Part shown: piece after piece, positions 23,862-32,419 of the stretch
Position numbering within the stretch: the first letter of the stretch is position 1
Layout of the letters: every line of letters starts with the position of its first letter
Assembly: GCA_029287235.1 (NCBI GenBank)
Contig: JARFRM010000059.1
Location: 1-32,746 of the forward strand
Source of the DNA: Thermoanaerobaculales bacterium
GTDB lineage: Bacteria; Acidobacteriota; Thermoanaerobaculia; Thermoanaerobaculales; Sulfomarinibacteraceae
DNA length: 32,746 nt
Direction: 5' to 3'
Position numbers and translations under genes: made by a program
The notes under the pieces: model-generated
Databases searched by the model: none
What the model saw: the letters and a program-made list of their open reading frames with translations, nothing else
Told to the model about the DNA's origin: nothing

Positions 23862-26195
23862 GTGATACGTCGAGGATGGTTTCTGATTTTGTCGGCGGGC
23901 GTGGGACTCGCACTCGCTGCCGTTCTTGTGCTCGCCTCGGTCCGTTTCGGGGTCGCCAGGAGTCGCCTGCCCGAACGGGGTTTCAAGATCGAGGAGCTGT
24001 CGAATTGTCCGGCCGAGGTCGACATCCGTCTCGATGGTCATGGGATTGCCCATATTCGAACCGACGACGAGGAGGCCGTGTGGTTCGCCCAGGGGTACGT
24101 CCATGCCTGCGACCGGTTCTTTCAGATGGAGCTCGCTCGGCGGCTGGCGTCGGGCAGACTCGCGGAGATCTTCGGATCGCAGGCACTGGCGAACGATCGA
24201 AAGATGAGGACGTGGCGATTGGCAGCGTCCGCACGGCGCCAGGCCGCTCTTCTCGGAGGTGAGTCGCGGACGGTTCTGGATGCGTACTCCGCCGGCGTCA
24301 ACGCCGCTCTCGAACGTTATGGTCGCCGGATCTCGCCGGAGATCTGGCTCATGGGATTCGATCCGGAGCCGTGGCGGCCTGAGAATTCGCTGGAAGTGGC
24401 GTTGCTCCTTCAACTTGACCTGAGCTGGTCCATGGGTGAGGAGTTCCAGCGGGCCGATCAGTTGACCCGACTCGGCCTGGCCAGGGCGCTCGAGCTGTGG
24501 GGTTGGTCGCCGGAGGAGGCGAGAGACTGGATCCCACCGGGAGATCTCGCCGTGATGCCGCGGGACGAGGATGAGGCCATCCGCTCGCCGCTTTCGGGGG
24601 TGGGATCCAACAGCTGGGCGGTGGCCCCCGGGAAGACCGCCACCGGCCGCGCGCTCGTCGCCACCGACCCGCATCTCGGGGTCCACCTCCCAGGCGCGTT
24701 CGCCCTGATCCACCTGCGCGGTCCGGGAATCCACGTGGTCGGGGCATCGGTGCCTGGGACTCCCGGTGTGCTCATCGGCCACAACGAGCATGTGGCCTGG
24801 AGCTTTACAATGGCCATGCTCGACGACCAGGATCTCTACGTCCTGACCCTCGACGAAGAGGGTGAGAACGAGCTGATCGACGGCACCTGGCTTCGCGTGC
24901 GGACCGTGACCGAGGAGATCCGGGTGCGTTGGCAAGACGATCCGGTGGTTCTCAAGATCAGGTTGTCGGAGCGTGGACCGCTGGTCCGCGACAACGGCGA
25001 CCAGGCGCTGGCCCTCTCCTGGACCGGGGGATCCGGGGATGGGATCGTGCGGGCGCTTCTCGAGCTCAATCGGGCGGTTTCGGCCGAGGATGCGGCCCTT
25101 GCCTGGGACGGTGTGGTCGGACCCTCCATGAATCTGGTCGCCGCCGACACCGGGGGCCACATTCTCCATCAGGTGGTCGGGCTGGTGCCGGATAGGGGTC
25201 GTGGCGGCGGCCGTCTTCCCGCCCCCGGCGCCGACTCCAGGTGGGGATGGCGCGGATTCCTGCCGATGAGCCGAAATCCCAGGTCCATGGATCCACCGGA
25301 GGGGATCTTGGCGACTGCGAATCACGATTTCTTCGCCGAAGGTGACCAACCCATGAGCTCCCGCCTTCCAGGCGACTTCGCCCCTCCGTGGCGGGTTCGT
25401 CGGATCCGGCGGCTGCTCGAGGCTTCCGATGATTGGAGCGTGAGTTCCACCCTGCTTCTACAGAGGGACGTGGTGTCGGATCGCGCCATCAGCATACTCA
25501 AACTGATTCGTCCGGATCTCGAAGAACATGGCGGTCCGACGGCACAGACGCTCCTCGATTGGGATGGTCGGATGGAAGAGGCGGCGTTGGCCCCCCATCT
25601 GTTCTCCCGTCTCCTGCTGGTCCTGGGTTCCGCCGTCGGTGCCGATGACTTCGGCCAAGCCGCCGGACTCGACGCCGAGTCGCTGGTGCGGCTGCTGGCG
25701 GGAGGGATGAGCGATGCGTGGTGGGAAGATGCCTCGACGAGTGGGAGCGAAGGCCGGGCCGAGGTGTTGGAACGGGCGCTCGACGTCCTCGATGGAATGG
25801 AGATCACCCAACCGTGGGGAGACGTCCACCAGATCTTCTTCAAACACCCGCTGACCGATATCCCGGTGGGAGGTCGCCTCCTCGAAGGGTCCTGGAACCG
25901 AGGGCCGTTCCCCGCGGGTGGGGACAACGTCACGATCCAGGCGAACTACTGGAGTCGCCGACGACCCTTCGATGTGGGGGCCATGCCGGCGTTGCGACTC
26001 GTGACTGATGTCGGGAACTGGGACGAATCGGTGGCCGTGATGCCGCTCGGTCAGTCGGGTCGGCCATGGTCATCGCACTACGCTGACCAGGTGCAGGTCT
26101 GGCGGGGAGGGGAAGCCTTCACGTTGCCCTTCAGCGAGGCAGCGGTCGGCGCGGCCACGGAGGCCAGGTTGATTCTGCGGCGGGGAGAGAAATGA
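23862..26195 (+). CDS. Penicillin acylase-family N-terminal-nucleophile hydrolase
   Basis: A 777-residue exported or membrane-anchored amidase of peptidase family S45. The GTG start at 23862 has GGAGG 4 nt upstream and opens a hydrophobic segment (LILSAGVGLALAAVLVLASV). The precursor should self-cleave at Gly248-Ser249 in SGVGSNSWAVAPGKTATG, making Ser249 the beta-chain N-terminal nucleophile. Downstream features are VATDPHLGVHLP, GVLIGHNEHVAWSFT, SWNRGPFPAGGDNVTI and the C-terminal DVGNWDESVAVMPLGQSG. Members hydrolyse penicillins, acyl-homoserine lactones or N-acyl amino acids; the substrate here is unknown. The frame upstream of the GTG is open for about 97 codons but lacks protein character. 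Confidence 0.9.
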   Translation: MIRRGWFLILSAGVGLALAAVLVLASVRFGVARSRLPERGFKIEELSNCPAEVDIRLDGHGIAHIRTDDEEAVWFAQGYVHACDRFFQMELARRLASGRLAEIFGSQALANDRKMRTWRLAASARRQAALLGGESRTVLDAYSAGVNAALERYGRRISPEIWLMGFDPEPWRPENSLEVALLLQLDLSWSMGEEFQRADQLTRLGLARALELWGWSPEEARDWIPPGDLAVMPRDEDEAIRSPLSGVGSNSWAVAPGKTATGRALVATDPHLGVHLPGAFALIHLRGPGIHVVGASVPGTPGVLIGHNEHVAWSFTMAMLDDQDLYVLTLDEEGENELIDGTWLRVRTVTEEIRVRWQDDPVVLKIRLSERGPLVRDNGDQALALSWTGGSGDGIVRALLELNRAVSAEDAALAWDGVVGPSMNLVAADTGGHILHQVVGLVPDRGRGGGRLPAPGADSRWGWRGFLPMSRNPRSMDPPEGILATANHDFFAEGDQPMSSRLPGDFAPPWRVRRIRRLLEASDDWSVSSTLLLQRDVVSDRAISILKLIRPDLEEHGGPTAQTLLDWDGRMEEAALAPHLFSRLLLVLGSAVGADDFGQAAGLDAESLVRLLAGGMSDAWWEDASTSGSEGRAEVLERALDVLDGMEITQPWGDVHQIFFKHPLTDIPVGGRLLEGSWNRGPFPAGGDNVTIQANYWSRRRPFDVGAMPALRLVTDVGNWDESVAVMPLGQSGRPWSSHYADQVQVWRGGEAFTLPFSEAAVGAATEARLILRRGEK

Positions 26196-26228
26196 ACCGC
26201 GAGGATTCCCAGGTCCCAGAACCCTCGT

Positions 26229-26247
26229 GGCGGGCTGGGAGCCCGCC
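26229..26247. repeat. GGCGGGCT-GGG-AGCCCGCC hairpin
   Basis: A perfect 8-bp stem with a GGG loop, 33 nt after the acylase-family gene. There is no U-tract (CCAAAATAG follows). It is paired with a second hairpin 27 nt downstream. Confidence 0.85.
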
Positions 26248-26273
26248 CCAAAATAGTACGCGGATCTCTGTGG

Positions 26274-26312
26274 GGGCAGGCATCCTGCCTGCCCTTCAGA
26301 GACGTTCGGTCA
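26274..26312. repeat. GGGCAGGCA-TCC-TGCCTGCCC hairpin of a dispersed family
   Basis: A perfect 9-bp stem with a TCC loop (26274-26294), followed by TTCAGAGACGTTCGGTC. The same loop and flank occur at 17408-17438. It lies between co-oriented genes and may attenuate read-through into tsaB. Confidence 0.85.
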
Positions 26313-26369
26313 AGGTTGGGCCATCATGTTGAGCCGACAGATGATGGCTGGGAGTGAGGGAGTCGGATC

Positions 26370-26996
26370 ATGACAACCACCCTCGCCATCGTCGTCTGCG
26401 GGCCGCAACTCGAGGTTGCGTTCCGCGGTCCCGCCGAGGGGGTCGCCTCGCTGGTCCGCCTGGCTGGGGTCTCGCCTCGATCGACCCTGGTGCTGGCCGC
26501 CGCCGATCTCCTGATCGAAGACGCCGGGATGGAGCCCTCGGCAATCGAGCGGGTGGTGATCAGCCGGGGTCCCGGGTCGTTCACCGGCATCAGGGCCGGC
26601 ATCGCCACCGCGCAGGGGCTGGCAGCGGCAAACGATGCCGAGATCGTCGCGTTCGATTCGCTCCTCGTTCAGGCGGCCCGATGCGGTCCGGTGGACGAGG
26701 TCTGGGCCGCGCAGCCGGGTCGCCGGGGCGAGGTCTACGCGAGATCCTTCCGGACCTTCGATCAACGGGTTCCGGAGCCGCTTGGAAAGATCGAGATCCT
26801 GGCCGTGTCGACCCTCGGCGATCGTGGGCCGTGGATTGCGTCGGATTCTCTGGACCTCGGCGACGGCGGGCGGGTGACGCCGGCGAGAAGCGCCGCTGAG
26901 GCGCTCCTGCTGCTCGCCCGGACGGGCGCCGAGTCTCAGCCGGTGGAGCCGCTCTATGTCGAGGGCCCGCCGATCCATGGGGCCGAGATTCAGTGA
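26370..26996 (+). CDS. tsaB: tRNA threonylcarbamoyladenosine biosynthesis protein TsaB
   Basis: A 208-residue ASKHA-fold scaffold that partners TsaD in making the t6A modification at position 37 of ANN-decoding tRNAs. The diagnostic stretch VVISRGPGSFTGIRAGIATA, then QGLA, is intact, and VDEVWAAQPGRRGEVYARSF matches the family 'DAR.GEVY'. The N-terminal beta-hairpin reads LAIVVCGPQLEVAF instead of the usual 'LaiDTS', so the phosphate-like loop is diverged; this is common in TsaB, which does not need catalysis. Its TGA overlaps the GTG of rimI, a frequent tsaB-rimI arrangement. Confidence 0.93.
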   Translation: MTTTLAIVVCGPQLEVAFRGPAEGVASLVRLAGVSPRSTLVLAAADLLIEDAGMEPSAIERVVISRGPGSFTGIRAGIATAQGLAAANDAEIVAFDSLLVQAARCGPVDEVWAAQPGRRGEVYARSFRTFDQRVPEPLGKIEILAVSTLGDRGPWIASDSLDLGDGGRVTPARSAAEALLLLARTGAESQPVEPLYVEGPPIHGAEIQ

Positions 26997-27457
26997 CCGA
27001 GAGGCTGCGCACCAGCCTTCGAGCCGTTCAGCCAGGGGATGTGCGGGCCCTGGCGGCGGCCGAGGTCGAGTGCTTCGAGGATCCCTGGCCGGAAGCCTAT
27101 TTCGCTTCAGAGCTCTTCGCGCCGGGACGTTTCCAGCGGATTCTGGTCGATCCCGCCGGGGTGCTCGCGGCCTATCTCTTCACCGCCTGGCAATACCTGG
27201 ATCTGCACATCCTCAAGATCGCCACCCTGCCTGAGCACCGACGGAACGGACTGGGCAGGAGGCTCATGGCGGTCGCTGAAGAGCACGCCCGGGCCATGGC
27301 GGGGGAGACCCTCACCCTCGAGGTGCGGTTGACCAACACCGGCGCCATCACCCTGTATGAGTCGTTGGGATACGAGCGGATGGGTGTCCGCAGGGGCTAC
27401 TACGCCGACAACAGCGATGCACTCGTGATGACCAAGAGGGTGTGTGCGTCCGGCTGA
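26993..27457 (+). CDS. rimI: Ribosomal protein S18-alanine N-acetyltransferase
   Basis: A 154-residue GNAT enzyme expected to acetylate the N-terminal alanine of ribosomal protein S18. The substrate region FEDPWPEAYFASEL matches the RimI 'F..PWS...F..EL' phrase. The acetyl-CoA loop is LPEHRRNGLGRRLM, and the C-terminal NTGAITLYESLGYERMGVRR and GYYADNSDALVM are diagnostic of RimI. The GTG start overlaps the tsaB stop (GTGA). It is convergent with the selenoprotein gene, with only 25 nt between the two stops. Confidence 0.93.
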   Translation: MTERLRTSLRAVQPGDVRALAAAEVECFEDPWPEAYFASELFAPGRFQRILVDPAGVLAAYLFTAWQYLDLHILKIATLPEHRRNGLGRRLMAVAEEHARAMAGETLTLEVRLTNTGAITLYESLGYERMGVRRGYYADNSDALVMTKRVCASG

Positions 27458-27482
27458 TATCCCACAGCGATCCGGTCGCGAA

Positions 27483-28898
27483 CTACGGTCCCATCACCGC
27501 CTGCAGCGTGTCGTACGCGGTGGTCGAACCGGCGGGCAGATAGTCGGCGATGACGACCCATCCGGTCGTGCTCGGATCAAGACCCGATACCGTGGCTTCG
27601 AAGGTGTAGTTGCCGGTGTCGCCATCGGCAAGGGTCGTGATGGCGGTGGTGCCGGTCCTGACCACCACGGGTATCGCGCTTGCGGTGGCCGGCGCCTCAT
27701 AGACCAGTGCGGTGAGGGTTGCGCGGTTGGCCGCTGAAAGGGTCTCTCCGCTGGTGTTGGTGATGCTGACGTCGAATTGGAGGACGTTGCTGATCCGCGC
27801 CGCCTCGACCGCCATCCTGGCGCCGGCAGGTCGCGTCAGAGCGGTGTCGATCATGTCGCCGTAGACCTGGGTGAAGTTCGTATCGCCGCTGTCGATCTGC
27901 TCGCCACTATCCAACATCACGAGGGGAAGGTAGACCGTGCCGGGGGCATTGTAGGAGTCGAACCAGCGGTCGAGTCGGCCACCGAGAGGCGCATCCACAT
28001 CCTGGTCGATGATCAGCACGTTCTGGTTTCGATACTCGTTCTTGAGCTGTTGGAGCGCCGTCCCGGCCCTCGTGCAGACAGGTCAACCGGGGCGCATGAA
28101 CGACTCGAAGACCACGAGTCGCGGTTCCAACGGCACGGATGCGACCTCCAAACCGCCAAGGATGAAGACCGCATCGCCGGAGCCGTTGTCCACCACCGAT
28201 GCGTAGGTGATGAATCGACCATTTTCCGACGTCGTACCGACGATCGCGTAGCCATCCGGGACGTCGTCGGCGCCGACCGCGTGGAAGACATCATTGATTT
28301 GCCGGTGCCCGAAAGGTGGAAGATTGCGGGTGAGGGTGCCGAGGTGCGCGCCGTCGGACTCGAAGACATCGACCTCGATCGCGGTCGAGGAATCCGCCGC
28401 GTTGACGAACCCGATGTTGGTGCGAAAGCCCACCGATGGATCGGGAGACCTGGAGAGCTGAATCAGGGTCGCATCGTGCCCGAAAGGGAAGGCCTCACTT
28501 TCGCTCACTGCGGGAACGGTCTGGCCATAGGTGCCGGCCGGATCGTCGTTGTAGGTCCGGCTGGTTGCCAGGATCGCACCGTCGGTCGCGGTGATCCGCA
28601 GCGCCGACGTTCCGGAATACTCAAAACCGGTCTCGAGCACGTTCCCGAGACGCAGGCTTTCGCCCGCTGCGATGGTGTGCTCGACGGACGCGGGCTCGCT
28701 GTTGTCCACACCCGTCTCGAGAAGCTCGATGGTGAATGACGCCGGGGCATCGGCCACCGCCTTGATCTGAAGATCGGTGCGCCAGGTGGTCTGGTTGACG
28801 CCATCGGCGTTTGCCGAGGCCGGGATGTAGAGGGTCTGAGCCGATATGGTCGCGGCCGCTGCCGCCGCGACGATGATGCCGACGATCCAGCGTTGCAT
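27483..28898 (-). CDS. Putative secreted thioredoxin-like selenoprotein (UGA at codon 272 read as Sec)
   Basis: A 471-residue exported protein if UGA at 28085-28083 is read through. GGAGG precedes the ATG at 28898 by 5 nt. Residues 1-20 are a signal peptide (MQRWIVGIIVAAAAAATISA). The N-terminal beta domain starts TLYIPASANADGVNQTTWRT. A thioredoxin-like domain begins near residue 255: LVVFESFMRPG-U-PVC-TRAGTALQQL, then KNEYRNQNVLIIDQDVD and a cis-Pro-like VYLPLVMLDSG. A C-terminal beta domain follows. Both halves are in the same frame, with no other stop and no frameshift. The UGA takes the place of the first Cys of CxxC, and a SECIS-like hairpin follows. A likely function is extracytoplasmic redox chemistry. 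Alternatives are a Cys-to-UGA mutation (pseudogene) or a sequencing error. Confidence 0.85.
28053..28071 (-). promoter_or_regulatory. Bacterial SECIS-like hairpin after the in-frame UGA
   Basis: Counting from the UGA, nucleotides +12 to +30 read GAG-G-GCC-GGGAC-GGC-G-CUC: two 3-bp stems split by a G-G mismatch, with a loop that begins GGG. E. coli fdhF has GGU-U-GCA-GGUC-UGC-ACC with its stem starting at +12 and its loop (beginning GG) at +19. Stem start, unpaired position (+15) and loop start (+19) coincide exactly. SelB recognises the loop guanines in the known case. Function here is inferred. Confidence 0.75.
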
Positions 28899-28994
28899 TG
28901 AAACCTCCGGGCTCGCGAGCCGGCGGTAGTCTACCGTGTTCTTGGTGCGGCTGCAGGGGCCTCGAACATCGTGGGTGCGGGCGCCGTTCCTTGA

Positions 28995-29612
28995 CTACGG
29001 CGTCGAGTCGGACCATGCGTCGAGACCGCCGCTTTCGAAGTCGTCCCAGAACAGAGCGGTGGTGGAGAATTCAACATCGTCAACGCGGGCTCGCACCGGT
29101 TGGTTCGCGAGGGTTTGCCAGGTGAAAACAAAGACCCCTGCAGACATGGCCCCGGCCGGTGCGTCCACCTCATCGGAAACAAGGTGGAGCCAGGTGTCGA
29201 GAGTGGGATACGTTGACTGTACCTCGCCGACGGGGATGACGTCGATGCAGTCGGCATCGCTGTAAAACTGGAACGAGATCCTGGTTGATCCCTGCTGGGA
29301 GACGTCCGGGTCGTCTGGCCAGAAACACCAGACGGAAGCGGCGTACGCCAGGTGTTGATGAACGGGCACACATTGCGAGCAGCGGACCGATTGATTGTCA
29401 GATGTCGCCGAGACCTCGTTCTCCATCGAGCCTGAGCCGGGCGACCCGAGATGATCATGTGGACTCCAGACGCTCGTGCCGTAGGTCGTTCGGCACGTCC
29501 ATCCGTTGAGCTGATCCGGCACGTCGAATCCCGGGTTGGTGAGGAGGTTTTGAGCGCCGGAGGGCGCCGCGATCAAGACGACGATGGCGACAAAGATGGC
29601 GGATCTGATCAT
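28995..29612 (-). CDS. Small secreted jelly-roll (carbohydrate-binding-like) protein with C-terminal DDFESG..AWS motif
   Basis: A 205-residue secreted protein. GGAGG lies before the ATG at 29612, and a signal peptide follows (MIRSAIFVAIVVLIAAPSGA). The mature protein begins QNLLTNPGFDVPDQLNGWTC, the usual opening of a CBM_4_9-type beta-sandwich ('N.GFE....GW'). It also contains SVRCSQCVPVHQHLAYAASV and a late VDDVEFSTTA strand typical of that fold. Several cysteines could form disulfides. The final 18 residues, LFWDDFESGGLDAWSDST then P, resemble the end of the secreted repeat protein at 5787-6749 (GDGFETGDTTAWSAVAP). It lies 96 nt upstream of the selenoprotein on the same strand, so the two may be co-transcribed. 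Ligand unknown. Confidence 0.78.
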   Translation of the reverse strand: MIRSAIFVAIVVLIAAPSGAQNLLTNPGFDVPDQLNGWTCRTTYGTSVWSPHDHLGSPGSGSMENEVSATSDNQSVRCSQCVPVHQHLAYAASVWCFWPDDPDVSQQGSTRISFQFYSDADCIDVIPVGEVQSTYPTLDTWLHLVSDEVDAPAGAMSAGVFVFTWQTLANQPVRARVDDVEFSTTALFWDDFESGGLDAWSDSTP

Positions 29613-29675
29613 GGGGTTTCCTCCAATCCGGCCTCTCGCTGTTGCGGATCGCTCTCTTGGAGTTTAGCAGGTGGC

Positions 29676-30323
29676 TCAGCCGCGGATGGCGATGAACTCC
29701 CGAACGCCGTGGCGGAGGAGGAAGGAGCGCTCGATCCGAAACGGTTTGAGCCAGCGTTCGACCAGGGCCGGGGGAGTGTCGGGGGCGGGGTTTTCCTGCG
29801 TCGTCGTCGGTCGGTAGGTCAGACGACCGTCCTCGTGGAGCTCGTAGCGGGAAGGTTCGGACGGCATGGTCGGCGCATTGACGATCATGGCGTGAATTTT
29901 GGCGCCGCGCTCGGTGATCGCCACGAGGTGGCGGGCGAGAAGAGACGGCTGCTCGCCGACCAGGTAGTTGAGCAGATCCCACATGAGAACCAGGCCAAAA
30001 ACCTGCTCGTCAACCGGCAGAAGGCGATTCAGTCTGGCGGTGAAGGCCTCGGGATCGAGCTCCTGGAGGCCGGACAGACCGTCTTTGCGCAACAGGGGAA
30101 CGATCCGGACACCATCGGCGATGGTCGCGTAGAAGTTCAGATTGGTCTGAAGGGCCGGGCCCAGATCGAGGACCCTCACCGGTTGTTCGGGATCGAGGGT
30201 GGCGAAGATTTCGGAGAGAGCCGGCGAGTCATGGAGGGCGGGGTTTGCGTCCCCATCGGCGATCTCCAGACCCTCCCCGAGGGCGGTCGAATCGACCGCC
30301 CGGGCTCTCCGCAACCAACCCAT
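29676..30323 (-). CDS. SAM-dependent methyltransferase-like protein
   Basis: A 215-residue cytoplasmic protein. VRVLDLGPALQTNLNFYATI resembles motif I of class I methyltransferases, but the usual GxGxG is reduced to DLGPALQTN. FGLVLMWDLLNYLVGEQPSL sits where a motif IV acidic strand is expected. The C-terminal LLRHGVREFIAIRG is a plausible last strand. The substrate is unknown, and the diverged motif I leaves open a non-catalytic role. Its ATG immediately follows the bactofilin TGA with no intervening base, so translation of the two is probably coupled. Confidence 0.68.
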   Translation of the reverse strand: MGWLRRARAVDSTALGEGLEIADGDANPALHDSPALSEIFATLDPEQPVRVLDLGPALQTNLNFYATIADGVRIVPLLRKDGLSGLQELDPEAFTARLNRLLPVDEQVFGLVLMWDLLNYLVGEQPSLLARHLVAITERGAKIHAMIVNAPTMPSEPSRYELHEDGRLTYRPTTTQENPAPDTPPALVERWLKPFRIERSFLLRHGVREFIAIRG

Positions 30324-30857
30324 TCAGACTTTGGCCGTGCTCGTTTTGTTCGCCTGCGTCGATGGCGGCGGCATAGGGTCTTTCTTTGGAACCTCGGCGA
30401 CGACCGGCTTCGGCTCGGGCCTTTGCTCGGATGGAGGCTTACCCGACATGTCGATGCTGCCGAGGAAGGTCGCGCCGTCCTCGAGAACCACCCGCGGGGC
30501 GACGATGTCGCCGGTCACCTTCGATGCCGAACGCAGCGCGACCTGCTCCTGCCCTCGGACATCGCCGTCGACCTCGCCCTCGATGGTCACCATTCGACCC
30601 TTGAGATTGGCCTTGACGCGACCTTCCGGTCCGACGGTCACGTTGTGCTGTTTAAGATCGACGGTGCCCTCGATGCGCCCCTGAATAAAGAGATCTTCGT
30701 CGCCGGTGACATCACCGCGGATGGTGATGGAACGGCCGATGGTGGCCGCCTCGCTGGTGGCCGACGACGACGGTTGCACGCTCTTGGGTCGCGGCGCCGA
30801 TGATGCGCCTGATGGTGGACTCGCCGTCGGTGTCGATTCATCTTCCTTCTTCCACAT
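30324..30857 (-). CDS. Bactofilin (polymer-forming cytoskeletal protein)
   Basis: A 177-residue bactofilin. The start MWKKEDES has GGGAGG 5 nt upstream; the longer frame is discarded. A proline/serine-rich disordered N-terminus (residues 1-38) precedes the right-handed beta-helix core at about 40-140: ATIGRSITIRGDVTGDEDLF, IQGRIEGTVDL, VTVGPEGRVKANLKGRMVTI, EGEVDGDVRGQEQVALRSAS, VTGDIVAPRVVLEDGATF. The repeat 'G.V.G.....' every 18 or so residues is the bactofilin ladder. A charged, proline-rich tail follows. Bactofilins form nucleotide-free filaments used in cell shape, stalks or polar localisation. A methyltransferase-like gene follows directly. Confidence 0.9.
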   Translation of the reverse strand: MWKKEDESTPTASPPSGASSAPRPKSVQPSSSATSEAATIGRSITIRGDVTGDEDLFIQGRIEGTVDLKQHNVTVGPEGRVKANLKGRMVTIEGEVDGDVRGQEQVALRSASKVTGDIVAPRVVLEDGATFLGSIDMSGKPPSEQRPEPKPVVAEVPKKDPMPPPSTQANKTSTAKV

Positions 30858-30933
30858 GGGCCCTCCCTGGAAGTCGTGAGTCTTCGTTGCTTCCACCGTA
30901 CCTTCGGCGAACCGGCCCGAAAAGTGCTCCGGG

Positions 30934-32337
<1,404 letters not shown>

Positions 32338-32419
32338 GATTCCACCCCGTCCCTTACAACATACGGACCGCGCCGGGCGTTCCCGGTGTTCACTCGCCCC
32401 GCCAGAACGAGGTAAACTG

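Noticed and set aside
27483..28019. A separate small gene starting at GTG 28019
   Set aside because: It has no ribosome-binding site or signal peptide and begins in the middle of a thioredoxin fold. It is in frame with the upstream half across a single UGA.
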